Shown: positions 51,285 through 59,583 of the stretch, in pieces | How positions within the stretch are numbered: the stretch's first letter is position 1 | Layout: every line of letters begins with the position of its first letter | Assembly (NCBI GenBank): GCA_900553185.1 | Contig: USCT01000006.1 | Span: forward strand, 62,001 to 126,000 | DNA: 64,000 bases | Direction: 5' to 3' | Source: an uncultured Bacteroides sp. | Lineage (GTDB): Bacteria > Bacteroidota > Bacteroidia > Bacteroidales > Bacteroidaceae | Position numbers and translations under genes: made by a program | Notes under the pieces: model-generated | What the model saw: only the letters and a program-made list of their open reading frames with translations | The model's database searches: none | Told to the model about the DNA's origin: nothing

Positions 51285-52577
51285 ATGGGATACTTATTCA
51301 CATCCGAATCGGTGTCAGAAGGACACCCCGACAAAGTGGCGGATCAGATTTCCGACGCTGTGCTTGACAAACTGTTGGCTTATGACCCCAGTTCGAAAGT
51401 AGCTTGCGAAACATTGGTAACTACCGGACAGGTGGTACTGGCAGGAGAAGTGAAAACCAAAGCGTACATTGACCTGCAACGTGTAGCACGTGAGGTTATC
51501 AATAAAATCGGCTATACCAAAAGCGAATACATGTTCGAAGGAAATTCGTGTGGCGTATTCTCGGCCATCCACGAACAGAGCCCCGACATCAACCGCGGTG
51601 TAGAACGCGAAGACCCGATGAACCAGGGAGCAGGCGACCAGGGAATGATGTTCGGTTACGCTACCAACGAAACCGAAAACTACATGCCGCTGTCACTCGA
51701 CCTGGCACATAAGCTGCTCATGGTTCTGGCCGAAATCCGCCGCGAAGGCAAGGTAATGACTTACCTGCGTCCGGACTCCAAGAGTCAGGTTACCATCGAA
51801 TACGACGACAACCGCCGTCCGGTACGTATCGATACCATCGTAGTATCTACCCAGCACGATGAATTCATCCAACCTGCCGACAATTCACAGGAAGCCCAGC
51901 TGAAGGCCGACGAGGAAATGCTGGCACAGATCCGCAAGGATGTCATCGAAATCCTGATGCCACGTGTCATTGCCGAAATACACAACCCGGAAGTCCTGAA
52001 ACTGTTCAACGACCAGATCAAGTATTTTGTCAACCCGACCGGTAAATTCGTCATCGGTGGTCCGCACGGAGATACAGGTCTGACCGGACGTAAAATCATC
52101 GTTGATACTTACGGAGGTGCAGGAGCACACGGAGGAGGAGCTTTCTCCGGTAAAGACCCGAGCAAGGTAGACCGCAGTGCCGCATACGCAGCCCGTCACA
52201 TCGCCAAGAACCTGGTAGCTGCCGGCGTAGCCGACGAAGTACTGGTACAGGTTTCTTACGCCATCGGTGTGGCACGTCCTATCAACATTTATGTCAATAC
52301 CTACGGACGCAGCCATGTAGCCATGAGCGACGGCGAGATAGCCAAGAAAGTGGACGAAATCTTCGACATGCGTCCGGCAGCCATCGAACAGCGTCTGAAA
52401 CTGCGTAACCCGATCTACAGCGAAACAGCAGCTTACGGACACATGGGCCGTACGCCTCAGGTGGTTACCAAACACTTCGAATCGGCTTACGAAGGCAACA
52501 AGGACGTAGAGGTAGAACTCTTTACCTGGGAAAAACTGGACTACGTAGACAAGGTAAAAGCTGCATTCGGACTCTGA
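51285..52577 (+). CDS. metK: S-adenosylmethionine synthetase
   Basis: This enzyme makes SAM from methionine and ATP. Its 430 residues are the long form usual in Bacteroidota (about 45 longer than in E. coli). ATP-site GHPDKVADQISD (14-25) and the signatures GDQGMMFGYA (near 116) and GGAGAHGGGAFSGKDPSKVD (near 278) are complete. Its product feeds the SAM-dependent enzymes of the window (miaB, queA and the radical SAM and methyltransferase genes). It is monocistronic, ending at a strong terminator. Confidence 0.98.
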   Translation: MGYLFTSESVSEGHPDKVADQISDAVLDKLLAYDPSSKVACETLVTTGQVVLAGEVKTKAYIDLQRVAREVINKIGYTKSEYMFEGNSCGVFSAIHEQSPDINRGVEREDPMNQGAGDQGMMFGYATNETENYMPLSLDLAHKLLMVLAEIRREGKVMTYLRPDSKSQVTIEYDDNRRPVRIDTIVVSTQHDEFIQPADNSQEAQLKADEEMLAQIRKDVIEILMPRVIAEIHNPEVLKLFNDQIKYFVNPTGKFVIGGPHGDTGLTGRKIIVDTYGGAGAHGGGAFSGKDPSKVDRSAAYAARHIAKNLVAAGVADEVLVQVSYAIGVARPINIYVNTYGRSHVAMSDGEIAKKVDEIFDMRPAAIEQRLKLRNPIYSETAAYGHMGRTPQVVTKHFESAYEGNKDVEVELFTWEKLDYVDKVKAAFGL

Positions 52578-52603
52578 TTCCACAAGACAAACCCTGATAA
52601 AAT

Positions 52604-52645
52604 AAACATGCCATAAATCGGACCTTGATTTGTGGCATGTTTTTA
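52604..52645 (+). terminator. Terminator of metK
   Basis: AAACATGCCATAAATC (52604-52619) pairs with GATTTGTGGCATGTTT (52627-52642) over 16 bases with one wobble, running into TTTTT. Confidence 0.92.
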
Positions 52646-52692
52646 TTTTCCCGCAAACTGTAAGTTATTGAAAAAAGTTCCGTATTAATCCC

Positions 52693-52703
52693 TATCTTTG
52701 CAC
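52693..52703 (+). promoter_or_regulatory. -7 element of the LOG-family gene
   Basis: TATCTTTGCAC matches TAnnTTTGnnY exactly, 30 bases before the start. An upstream TTG (52668-52670) is 22 bases away. Confidence 0.6.
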
Positions 52704-52732
52704 CCGAAAAGAGCAAACGAATAAACAATCTC

Positions 52733-53320
52733 ATGAATACAATAAAGAACGTATGCGTGTATAGTGCCTCAAGCACCCAGATTGATCCGGTTTATTTTCA
52801 GGCGGCCGACACACTGGGACGACTGCTCGCACAGAAAGGAATCAATCTCATCAACGGCGCCGGCTGTCTGGGACTCATGTCACGCATCAGTGATGCCGTT
52901 CTGGCTGCCGGAGGAACCGTAACGGGCATTATCCCCCATTTCATGGTAGAACAAAACTGGCACCACAAAGGACTGACCCGGCTGATAGAAACAGAAACCA
53001 TGCACGAACGGAAACAAATGATGGCAGACCTGTCTGACGGCATCATCGCCCTTCCCGGCGGATGCGGAACCATGGAAGAACTTCTGGAAATCATCACCTG
53101 GAAACAGCTGGGATTATACCTCAAGCCCATTGTTATCCTGAACATCAACGGATTCTACGACCCTTTGCTGGATATGTTGGAAAAAGCCATCAGACAAAAC
53201 TTCATGCGACGCCAGCATGGTACCATCTGGCAAGTAGCCAGAACCCCCGAAGAAGCCGTCAGTCTACTCTATACAATTCCTTTATGGAACAAAGACATCC
53301 GTAAATTTGCAGCAATCTGA
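52733..53320 (+). CDS. LOG family protein (nucleoside-monophosphate phosphoribohydrolase-like)
   Basis: This is a cytoplasmic Rossmann-fold protein of 195 residues in the LOG/TIGR00730 family, once mislabelled lysine decarboxylase. ALPGGCGTMEELLEIITW (near 107-124) carries the PGGxGTxxE signature that binds the phosphoribosyl group. Members split cytokinin riboside 5'-monophosphates or AMP to base and ribose 5-phosphate; the natural bacterial substrate is often unknown. It leads a run with DUF4271 and hemD with gaps of 17 and 4 bases. Confidence 0.9.
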   Translation: MNTIKNVCVYSASSTQIDPVYFQAADTLGRLLAQKGINLINGAGCLGLMSRISDAVLAAGGTVTGIIPHFMVEQNWHHKGLTRLIETETMHERKQMMADLSDGIIALPGGCGTMEELLEIITWKQLGLYLKPIVILNINGFYDPLLDMLEKAIRQNFMRRQHGTIWQVARTPEEAVSLLYTIPLWNKDIRKFAAI

Positions 53321-53337
53321 CCAGTAGAGAGAACATC

Positions 53338-54150
53338 ATGAATTATGATACTTGCCATATCGGATTTCAACAGATTCAGGAACTGCACGAACACCAGCAG
53401 CAGCAAATAGACCAGGCGCTGGTACGAAGCATGCAGGTAGCCGATCTGTCGGGCATGAAAGGCGAAGAACTTCCTTATCTGCTACGGAACGATCACGCGA
53501 TATCCTGCATCCTGTTTATCTGCTTTGTCTTGTTTGCACTGGCTTTACGGAACGGGAAAAAATACCTGTGCCAGCATGCCCGTAATTTTTTTCACCACAA
53601 GCAGCGGGCCAGCCTCTTCGATGACACCCCCGATTCGGATTCCCGTCATGTACTGACTTTAGGAGCCGTTTCCTGCATCCTGAGCGGTTTCTGCCTGTAC
53701 GATTACTTCTCAGATCATGAAAAGATCCTGTTTCAGACAGTTCCCCACTCCCTGCTATTAGGAATTTATGTAGGCGCCTTTACCCTGCTTATTCTGTATA
53801 AATGGGTATCGTATAATTTCATAAATTGGATATTTTTTGACAAGGAAAGACAAAAACAATGGATCGTTTCTTATTTCGACATACTGATCGGGTCTGCATT
53901 CCTCCTTTTCCCGCTGGTATTGCTGGCTGTTTATTTCGACCTGAATGCCGATACCGCTAAGATTCTAATATTCATTATACTGGGAATTGTCAAAATAATG
54001 TTATTTTATAAATGTATTAGGAACTTTTTCCCCCATTTTCATGGTTCATTCCATTTAATTCTGTACTTTTGTGCCCTCGAAATAGTCCCCGATCTTTTCC
54101 TTTGGAAAGGAATTGGATTTATTAACAACGTATTGATTTTAAAATTTTAG
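53338..54150 (+). CDS. DUF4271 family membrane protein
   Basis: This is an inner-membrane protein of 270 residues. After about 55 hydrophilic residues it has about six hydrophobic helices (near 58-72, 104-125, 138-155, 178-200, 210-225 and 235-262). DUF4271 proteins are widespread in Bacteroidota and usually precede the uroporphyrinogen-III synthase gene, as here. Function unknown. It lies 4 bases before hemD, so their expression is linked. Confidence 0.85.
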   Translation: MNYDTCHIGFQQIQELHEHQQQQIDQALVRSMQVADLSGMKGEELPYLLRNDHAISCILFICFVLFALALRNGKKYLCQHARNFFHHKQRASLFDDTPDSDSRHVLTLGAVSCILSGFCLYDYFSDHEKILFQTVPHSLLLGIYVGAFTLLILYKWVSYNFINWIFFDKERQKQWIVSYFDILIGSAFLLFPLVLLAVYFDLNADTAKILIFIILGIVKIMLFYKCIRNFFPHFHGSFHLILYFCALEIVPDLFLWKGIGFINNVLILKF

Positions 54151-54154
54151 TACA

Positions 54155-54901
54155 TTGAAGATAAAGAAAGTCCTCGTTTCTCAGCCAAAACCGACATCAG
54201 AAAAATCTCCATATTTTGATATCGCTGAGAAATACGGTGTGAAGATAGATTTTCGCCCGTTCATAAAAGTGGAAAGCTTGACGGCTAAAGAATTCAGACA
54301 ACAGAAAGTGTCTATATTGGATCATACCGCCATCGTGTTTACTTCACGCCATGCCATTGATCATTTCTTTAGCTTGTGTAGCGAACTCCGCATCACCATT
54401 CCGGAAACCATGAAGTACTTCTGTACTTCCGAAACCATCGCCCTGTATATTCAGAAATATGTACAGTACCGCAAACGGAAAGTATTTTTCGGAGCTACGG
54501 GTAAGTTTGCCGATCTGGTACCGGTCATGGTAAAGCACAGCAGTGAAAAGTATTTCATTCCGATGTCAGACGTACACAACGATGAAATCCGCGACCTGCT
54601 GGACAAAAACAAGCTACAGCATACAGAAGCAATCATGTATCGTACCGTCAGCAATGATTTCACCCCGGAAGAGGAATTCGATTATGATATGCTCATTTTC
54701 TTCAGCCCTGCCGGTATTCAGTCACTGATGAAAAACTTCCCGAAATTCGAACAAAAGGACATTGCCATCGGTTGCTTTGGACCGACTACCGCCAAGGCAG
54801 TAAAAGATGCCGGTCTGCGCCTGGATCTGGAAGCTCCTACGGCAGCCACTCCTTCGATGACCGCCGCACTGGACAATTTCATTCGGGAACACAACAAATA
54901 A
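54155..54901 (+). CDS. hemD: Uroporphyrinogen-III synthase family protein
   Basis: This enzyme would close and invert ring D of hydroxymethylbilane in tetrapyrrole synthesis. Its 248 residues show the two-lobed HemD plan: VLVSQPKPTSEKSPYFD at the N-terminus and IVFTSRHAIDHFF and LIFFSPAGIQSLM as paired strands, with GPTTAKAVKDAG near 208 forming the other lobe. The start is TTG 54155; there is no ATG nearby, and the sequence begins as I recall in other Bacteroides. Many Bacteroides need external haem and lack early steps, so a full pathway is not implied. It is four bases after DUF4271. Confidence 0.85.
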   Translation: MKIKKVLVSQPKPTSEKSPYFDIAEKYGVKIDFRPFIKVESLTAKEFRQQKVSILDHTAIVFTSRHAIDHFFSLCSELRITIPETMKYFCTSETIALYIQKYVQYRKRKVFFGATGKFADLVPVMVKHSSEKYFIPMSDVHNDEIRDLLDKNKLQHTEAIMYRTVSNDFTPEEEFDYDMLIFFSPAGIQSLMKNFPKFEQKDIAIGCFGPTTAKAVKDAGLRLDLEAPTAATPSMTAALDNFIREHNK

Positions 54902-54932
54902 TAATAACTGTTTTTTAGTTTATATCCCGCAG

Positions 54933-54983
54933 CCGGAGGTTTGGTGTTTATAAAGTATTAACTTTGTAATCCGAGACCTCCGG
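54933..54983 (+). promoter_or_regulatory. Inverted repeat enclosing the rnpA promoter
   Basis: CCGGAGGT (54933-54940) and ACCTCCGG (54976-54983) are complementary. TAACTTTG (54959-54966), an exact -7 box, lies in the loop, 48 bases before rnpA. The stem may end hemD transcription while the loop starts rnpA. Confidence 0.5.
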
Positions 54984-55013
54984 TTTCTATTTCCCCTTTA
55001 CCGACCAATAACC

Positions 55014-55409
55014 ATGAGTACACAAATGCGATATACTTTGCCCAAACTGGAACGTCTGACCAGCCGTATCTTGATAGAGAAACTCTTTACAGGAGGGAGC
55101 AAATCGCTTCCGGCCTTTCCGCTACGCATCGTATATATGCCGGTAGAAGGAGAAAACCTGCCTACAATATCACTGCTGATCAGCGTGCCTAAAAAACGTT
55201 TCAAACGGGCAGTGAAACGAAACCGTGTCAAACGGCAAATACGGGAAGCATACCGGAAAAACAAAGACTGTCTGCATGAAAGTCTGGAAAACTCAGGGAA
55301 AAAAGTCATCATCGCCTTTCTCTGGCTGGATAATGAACTGCATCCATCGGACGAAATTGAAGAAAAAGTAAAAAAACTAATCCGGCTGACCGCCGAACGC
55401 ATGGCATGA
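55014..55409 (+). CDS. rnpA: Ribonuclease P protein component
   Basis: This small basic protein joins the RNase P RNA in removing tRNA 5' leaders. It has 131 residues. The RNR motif reads FKRAVKRNRVKRQIREAY (near 63-80), the family signature. The first four residues before MRYTLPKLERL may be extra, since an ATG follows at 55026. It overlaps yidD by four bases, the usual rnpA-yidD pairing, although rpmH and dnaA are not next to it here. Confidence 0.95.
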   Translation: MSTQMRYTLPKLERLTSRILIEKLFTGGSKSLPAFPLRIVYMPVEGENLPTISLLISVPKKRFKRAVKRNRVKRQIREAYRKNKDCLHESLENSGKKVIIAFLWLDNELHPSDEIEEKVKKLIRLTAERMA

Positions 55410-55627
55410 AAAAACTGCTGACATACCTGCTGCTGCTTCCGATTTATTTCTACCGGAACTGTATTTCGCCGTTTACTCCTCCCTCCTGCCGGTTCACCCC
55501 GACGTGCTCACAATATGCCATAGAAGCCTTAAAGAAATACGGCCCGTTCAAAGGACTCTGGCTGGCTGTCCGGCGCATTCTGCGCTGCCACCCTTGGGGA
55601 GGATCCGGTTACGATCCCGTACCTTAA
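55406..55627 (+). CDS. yidD: Membrane protein insertion efficiency factor YidD
   Basis: This is a small protein of 73 residues that helps YidC insert membrane proteins. It begins with an amphipathic hydrophobic stretch (2-14), followed by the conserved YRNCISPFTPPSCRFTPTCS (16-35), the AIEALKKYGPFKG helix and RCHPWGGSGYDPVP at the C-terminus. The conserved cysteines are present. Its ATG lies inside the last codons of rnpA. Confidence 0.95.
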   Translation: MKKLLTYLLLLPIYFYRNCISPFTPPSCRFTPTCSQYAIEALKKYGPFKGLWLAVRRILRCHPWGGSGYDPVP

Positions 55628-55641
55628 CCACCGTTTTTGCC

Positions 55642-56286
55642 ATGCTCCTCGATATACACACCCACCACCTGACCGACTGTCCGGACAATGTCCTGCTAAA
55701 CTGCTGCATGGAAGACCAGAACAAGCCCGATTTCCTGTGGGCAAGTCATCTGAGTATCAGTATACATCCCTGGTACCTTACAGAAGAGAACCTGCCAGCA
55801 CAGCTGAAATGGGCTACGGAAACAGTTGCCAGTAATCCGCACGTATTGGCCATCGGTGAGGCCGGCCTGGACAAATGTTGTCCGGTATCGTACGATTTGC
55901 AACAGAAAGCCTTTCTGCAAGCCATACGGCTGTCTGAGCAACATCACCTTCCACTGATCATCCACACCGTACGTACCTCGAACGAAATCATTACCCTACG
56001 ACGAGAAACTTCAGCCCGCCAGCCCTGGATCATTCATGGATTCCGCGGGAAGAAAGAGCTGGCTATCAGTTACCTGCGCCATGGCTTTTATCTTTCATTC
56101 GGAGAAAAATATCAGGAACAGGCACTTGCCGGAACTCCTTTAGACCGCCTGTTACTGGAAACCGACACCAGCCAGGTTCCTATCAGAACACTCATGGAAA
56201 AAGCGGCTCTCCTGCATGGAATGTCCACACAAGCACTCTGTGACGAAATAAACGGGAATACTAATCGTCTCTTTTTTAGCCGTTAA
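55642..56286 (+). CDS. TatD family hydrolase
   Basis: This is a metal-dependent hydrolase of 214 residues from ATG 55642. Metal ligands are seen in LDIHTHH (3-9), GEAGLD (near 72-77), IIHTVR and IHGFRG, and LLLETD (near 170-175). The family includes DNases such as TatD. This one is shorter than the usual 255-265 residues, which is common for the Bacteroidota branch found after yidD. The longer open frame from 55504 overlaps yidD out of frame and is not a start. No nuclease activity can be proven from sequence. Confidence 0.87.
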   Translation: MLLDIHTHHLTDCPDNVLLNCCMEDQNKPDFLWASHLSISIHPWYLTEENLPAQLKWATETVASNPHVLAIGEAGLDKCCPVSYDLQQKAFLQAIRLSEQHHLPLIIHTVRTSNEIITLRRETSARQPWIIHGFRGKKELAISYLRHGFYLSFGEKYQEQALAGTPLDRLLLETDTSQVPIRTLMEKAALLHGMSTQALCDEINGNTNRLFFSR

Positions 56287-56289
56287 AAA

Positions 56290-56323
56290 TTGGTTATTCA
56301 GATAAAGTGTCGTACTTTTGTCT
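56290..56323 (+). promoter_or_regulatory. Promoter of tyrS
   Basis: TTG (56290-56292), a spacer of 20 bases, and TACTTTTGTCT (56313-56323, exact TAnnTTTGnnY). The leader is about 50 bases. Confidence 0.65.
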
Positions 56324-56381
56324 GCAACATCCCAAAAACCGGATGCTGAGAACTAATATGTTAAATTAAGTATTTCATTCG

Positions 56382-57674
56382 ATGAATTTTGTAGAAGAAT
56401 TAAGATGGCGCGGCATGATACACACCATGATGCCGGGCACTGAAGAACTGCTGGAAAAGGAAATGGTTACGGCTTATCTGGGTATTGACCCTACTGCCGA
56501 CTCACTGCATATCGGCCACTTGTGCGGCGTAATGATGTTGCGGCATTTCCAGCGCTGCGGACACAAGCCGCTGGCTCTGGTGGGAGGTGCTACCGGTATG
56601 ATCGGCGACCCGTCCGGAAAATCACAGGAACGTAACCTGCTGGACGAAGAAACCCTGCGCCACAATCAGGAGTGCATCAAGAAACAGTTGGGCAAGTTCC
56701 TCGACTTCGAGTCGGACGCCCCAAACAAGGCAGAACTGGTAAACAACTACGACTGGATGAAAGACTTCTCTTTCCTCGACTTTGCACGTACGGTAGGAAA
56801 ACACATCACTGTCAACTACATGATGGCCAAGGAATCTGTTCAGAAACGTCTGAACGGGGAAGCTCGCGACGGTCTTTCATTCACTGAGTTCACTTATCAG
56901 CTGTTGCAAGGCTATGACTTCCTGCATCTGTATGAAACCAAAAACTGCAAGCTTCAGCTGGGAGGATCTGACCAGTGGGGAAATATTACGACGGGTGCCG
57001 AACTGATCCGCCGTACCAATGGCGGTGAGGTATACGCTCTCACCTGTCCGCTGATTACAAAAGCCGACGGAGGCAAGTTTGGTAAGACAGAATCAGGAAA
57101 TATCTGGCTTGACCCCCGATATACCTCTCCGTACAAGTTCTATCAGTTCTGGCTGAACGTCAGCGATGAAGACGCCAAACGCTACATCAAGATATTTACT
57201 TCACTGAGCAAGGAAGAAATCGAAGCTCTTACAGCCGAACACGATCAGGCTCCACACCTGCGTGTATTGCAGAAACGACTGGCCAAGGAAGTCACCATCA
57301 TGGTTCATTCTGAAGCCGACTACAACGCAGCCGTAGAAGCTTCCGGTATTCTCTTCGGAAATGCCACTTCCGAAGCCCTGAAAAAACTGGATGAAGACAC
57401 CCTGCTGGCCGTATTCGAAGGTGTTCCCCAATTCGAAGTAGCCAAAACAGAAATCGAAGCCGGTATCAAGGCAGTTGATCTGTTCACAGAAAAAGCGGCC
57501 GTCTTCCCGTCAAAAGGTGAAATGCGTAAACTGGTTCAAGGCGGTGGTGTTTCACTGAACAAGGAAAAACTGACAGCTTTCGACCAGGTAATCACTTCGG
57601 CCGACCTGCTGGACGAAAAATATCTGCTGGTGCAGCGCGGTAAAAAGAATTATTACCTGATTATCGCCAAGTAA
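56382..57674 (+). CDS. tyrS: Tyrosyl-tRNA synthetase
   Basis: This class I synthetase charges tRNA-Tyr. Its 430 residues have the HIGH motif in ADSLHIGHL (near 39-47) and the KMSKS equivalent in KFGKTESG (near 232-239). GGSDQWGNI (near 193) is the tyrosine/ATP site typical of bacterial TyrRS. A C-terminal S4 RNA-binding domain covers about 360-425. It has its own promoter. A long imperfect inverted repeat follows the stop. Confidence 0.98.
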   Translation: MNFVEELRWRGMIHTMMPGTEELLEKEMVTAYLGIDPTADSLHIGHLCGVMMLRHFQRCGHKPLALVGGATGMIGDPSGKSQERNLLDEETLRHNQECIKKQLGKFLDFESDAPNKAELVNNYDWMKDFSFLDFARTVGKHITVNYMMAKESVQKRLNGEARDGLSFTEFTYQLLQGYDFLHLYETKNCKLQLGGSDQWGNITTGAELIRRTNGGEVYALTCPLITKADGGKFGKTESGNIWLDPRYTSPYKFYQFWLNVSDEDAKRYIKIFTSLSKEEIEALTAEHDQAPHLRVLQKRLAKEVTIMVHSEADYNAAVEASGILFGNATSEALKKLDEDTLLAVFEGVPQFEVAKTEIEAGIKAVDLFTEKAAVFPSKGEMRKLVQGGGVSLNKEKLTAFDQVITSADLLDEKYLLVQRGKKNYYLIIAK

Positions 57675-57694
57675 GATATTACTTTCTTATGACA

Positions 57695-57753
57695 ATACTG
57701 AAAATCCGTTTTCCCAGACCTTTTACAGCAGGGGAAAACGGATTTTTCAGTAT
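57695..57753 (+). repeat. Long inverted repeat after tyrS
   Basis: ATACTGAAAATCCGTTTTCCC (57695-57715) pairs over about 21 bases with 57732-57753, with one bulged T. The loop is 16 bases. No T-tract follows the stem, but its 3' arm contains TTTTT, so it may still terminate tyrS. Confidence 0.6.
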
Positions 57754-57771
57754 ACAGACAAAAATGATTTC

Positions 57772-57796
57772 ACGGTGAACGATGATCATTCACCGT
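57772..57796. repeat. Short inverted repeat in the tyrS-sulfatase gap
   Basis: ACGGTGAA (57772-57779) and TTCACCGT (57789-57796) with a 9-base centre. It lies between convergent genes, so a promoter operator is unlikely. Confidence 0.35.
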
Positions 57797-57871
57797 AAAC
57801 ATCCAGCTATCAATCAGTTACATACAAGTGAAAGTGTGAAACCAAAACAAGGAAAAGTCCGGTTATAACGT

Positions 57872-57925
57872 TATCAAACAACGCAAGGCCTGTTTCCCGG
57901 AAAATCCGGAGGACAGGCCTTGCGT
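57872..57925 (-). terminator. Terminator of the sulfatase gene
   Basis: ACGCAAGGCCTGT (57881-57893) and ACAGGCCTTGCGT (57913-57925) pair perfectly over 13 bases. On the minus strand TTGTTTGAT follows. It lies 26 bases after the stop. Confidence 0.75.
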
Positions 57926-57950
57926 TCATTTATGTCCGTTTATTCAGATA

Positions 57951-59486
57951 TCAATCAAAATCCGGTAAGGTTACAGGAAACAAGTCATTAGGCCGATGCT
58001 CCTGCCGGATAATTTCCTTCATCTGCTTCACAATGTCCGGATGCTGCGCTGCAATGTCATGATCTTCATGAATGTCTTTCGACAAGTCATACAAATGAGG
58101 AACCCCCTTGACAACCACCATCTTCCAGTCTCCCATACGAACACCTATCTGATCGGTTTCATGGAATTCCCAATATAGGAAGTCATGATTCTGCTGCTGG
58201 TCGTCCTTTCCCAACAGTGTCGGAACAAACGAAATACCATCAAAACAATCACCTTCCACCTTCTTGTTCAAATACTTTTTCGGGAATTTCTTATCACCAA
58301 TCAGTTCACAGAACGTCGGCATTACATCGTAGAAAGCCAGCTGATGATCGTTCACGGTACCAGCCTTTACATGTCCCGGCCAGCGTACAATGAACGGCAC
58401 CCGTATACCTCCTTCCAGACACTGACGCTTCAGACCGCGCAACTTACCGTCACGACCGAAAAATTCCGGATCGGCACCACCTTCTTCGTGAGGACCGTTA
58501 TCACTACTGAAAATGACAATCGTATTCTCGTCCAATCCTTTCTCCTTCAGTTTTGCCAGAACTTCGCCTACATACTGGTCCAGACGGGTAATCATACCGG
58601 CAAATTCGGCATGTGTATGAACCACGGCATTGTAACGGGAACCTTCACTACCTCCCCACGTCTTGTCTACAAAGAATTTCTTCTTGTAACTCTGAAGAAT
58701 GGAATCGTTGGGCTGAGCCAGTTCGGCATGAGGAAGCGTATAGGTAAAGAATCCGTAAAACGGCTGTGAACCATCCTGCCTGTCGAGCCATGCCAGGGCT
58801 TCCCGATGAATCATCTCAGCCGAATACTGTGTACGCTTCTTGTAATCATCGCCAAACATCGGATAGTTGATGTTCTGGTCCATAACGATACGAATAGTCG
58901 CGGTATCGCCTTTTGAAGAGCTGTAACGGTTCAGAAAATTCGGATAATAGAGATGTGCCTGGAACTGGCAGATATAGCCGTAAAATTCATCTATTCCCCT
59001 TTTGTTGGGTGTCGAACAGGAGCCTTCATATCCCCCGGCCCATTTTCCGAACATACCGGTAGTATATCCGTTCTTCTTCATGATTTCCGGCAAGATAATG
59101 TGCTGCGGATCGTAAGGCTCCTGTCCCACTACCGTCCATTCGGTATTATCGCCATACTTCATGGTAGGAGCCTGCGGCCAATATTCCTTGTTGCCACGTA
59201 CATGTCCGTGTCCGGAATGCTGACCTGTCATCAGCGAGGCACGCGAAGGAGCACTGACCGGACTTCCCGCGTATGCCTGAGTAAAACGCATTCCTTCCTG
59301 TGCCATACGGTCGATATTGGGCGTGTTGATATACTTCTGTCCGTAACATCCCAAATCACCATACCCCATATCGTCACATAAAATAAAAATAATGTTGGGA
59401 GGAGTCGTCTTCTCGGCCGACAAGACATTCGGACAGGCAGCCGCCAACATTCCAGCTCCCATCATCCATCGCTGTAGTGTGCTCAT
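57951..59486 (-). CDS. Serine-type sulfatase (S1 family)
   Basis: This is a secreted sulfatase of 511 residues with a signal peptide (about 1-24). The formylglycine motif is S78-A-P-S-R82 followed by ASLMTG, so the residue to be oxidised is serine; such enzymes need the anaerobic radical SAM maturase anSME, which is not in this window. Metal ligands are seen in LCDDMGYGD (36-44) and FSSDNGPHEEGG (near 320). It resembles the S1 subfamilies that act on host glycans, but the subfamily and the sulfated sugar cannot be read directly. It has its own promoter, overlapping the susD terminator, and is part of the susC-susD locus. Confidence 0.9.
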   Translation of the reverse strand: MSTLQRWMMGAGMLAAACPNVLSAEKTTPPNIIFILCDDMGYGDLGCYGQKYINTPNIDRMAQEGMRFTQAYAGSPVSAPSRASLMTGQHSGHGHVRGNKEYWPQAPTMKYGDNTEWTVVGQEPYDPQHIILPEIMKKNGYTTGMFGKWAGGYEGSCSTPNKRGIDEFYGYICQFQAHLYYPNFLNRYSSSKGDTATIRIVMDQNINYPMFGDDYKKRTQYSAEMIHREALAWLDRQDGSQPFYGFFTYTLPHAELAQPNDSILQSYKKKFFVDKTWGGSEGSRYNAVVHTHAEFAGMITRLDQYVGEVLAKLKEKGLDENTIVIFSSDNGPHEEGGADPEFFGRDGKLRGLKRQCLEGGIRVPFIVRWPGHVKAGTVNDHQLAFYDVMPTFCELIGDKKFPKKYLNKKVEGDCFDGISFVPTLLGKDDQQQNHDFLYWEFHETDQIGVRMGDWKMVVVKGVPHLYDLSKDIHEDHDIAAQHPDIVKQMKEIIRQEHRPNDLFPVTLPDFD

Positions 59487-59510
59487 AAGATTAATTTTTG
59501 GTATTAGTGG

Positions 59511-59545
59511 TTACGAATATACGACGAAAAAAGGGCATACCCAAA
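59511..59545 (-). promoter_or_regulatory. Sulfatase promoter overlapping the susD terminator
   Basis: On the minus strand TTTG (59542-59545) is followed after exactly 20 bases by TATATTCG (59514-59521), one mismatch from TAnnTTTG. The TTTG is in the loop of the terminator hairpin at 59532-59556. Confidence 0.6.
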
Positions 59546-59556
59546 CGGTATGCCCT
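59526..59556 (-). terminator. Terminator of susC-susD
   Basis: AGGGCATACC (59532-59541) and GGTATGCCCT (59547-59556) pair perfectly over 10 bases with a 5-base loop. On the minus strand TTTTTTCG follows. It lies 27 bases after the susD stop. Confidence 0.88.
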
Positions 59557-59583
59557 CAATATGTTCATTTTCCAGATTATTTA

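Noticed and set aside
55504..55641. Upstream extension of the TatD-type gene
   Set aside because: It overlaps yidD in another frame; the metal motif begins only after ATG 55642.
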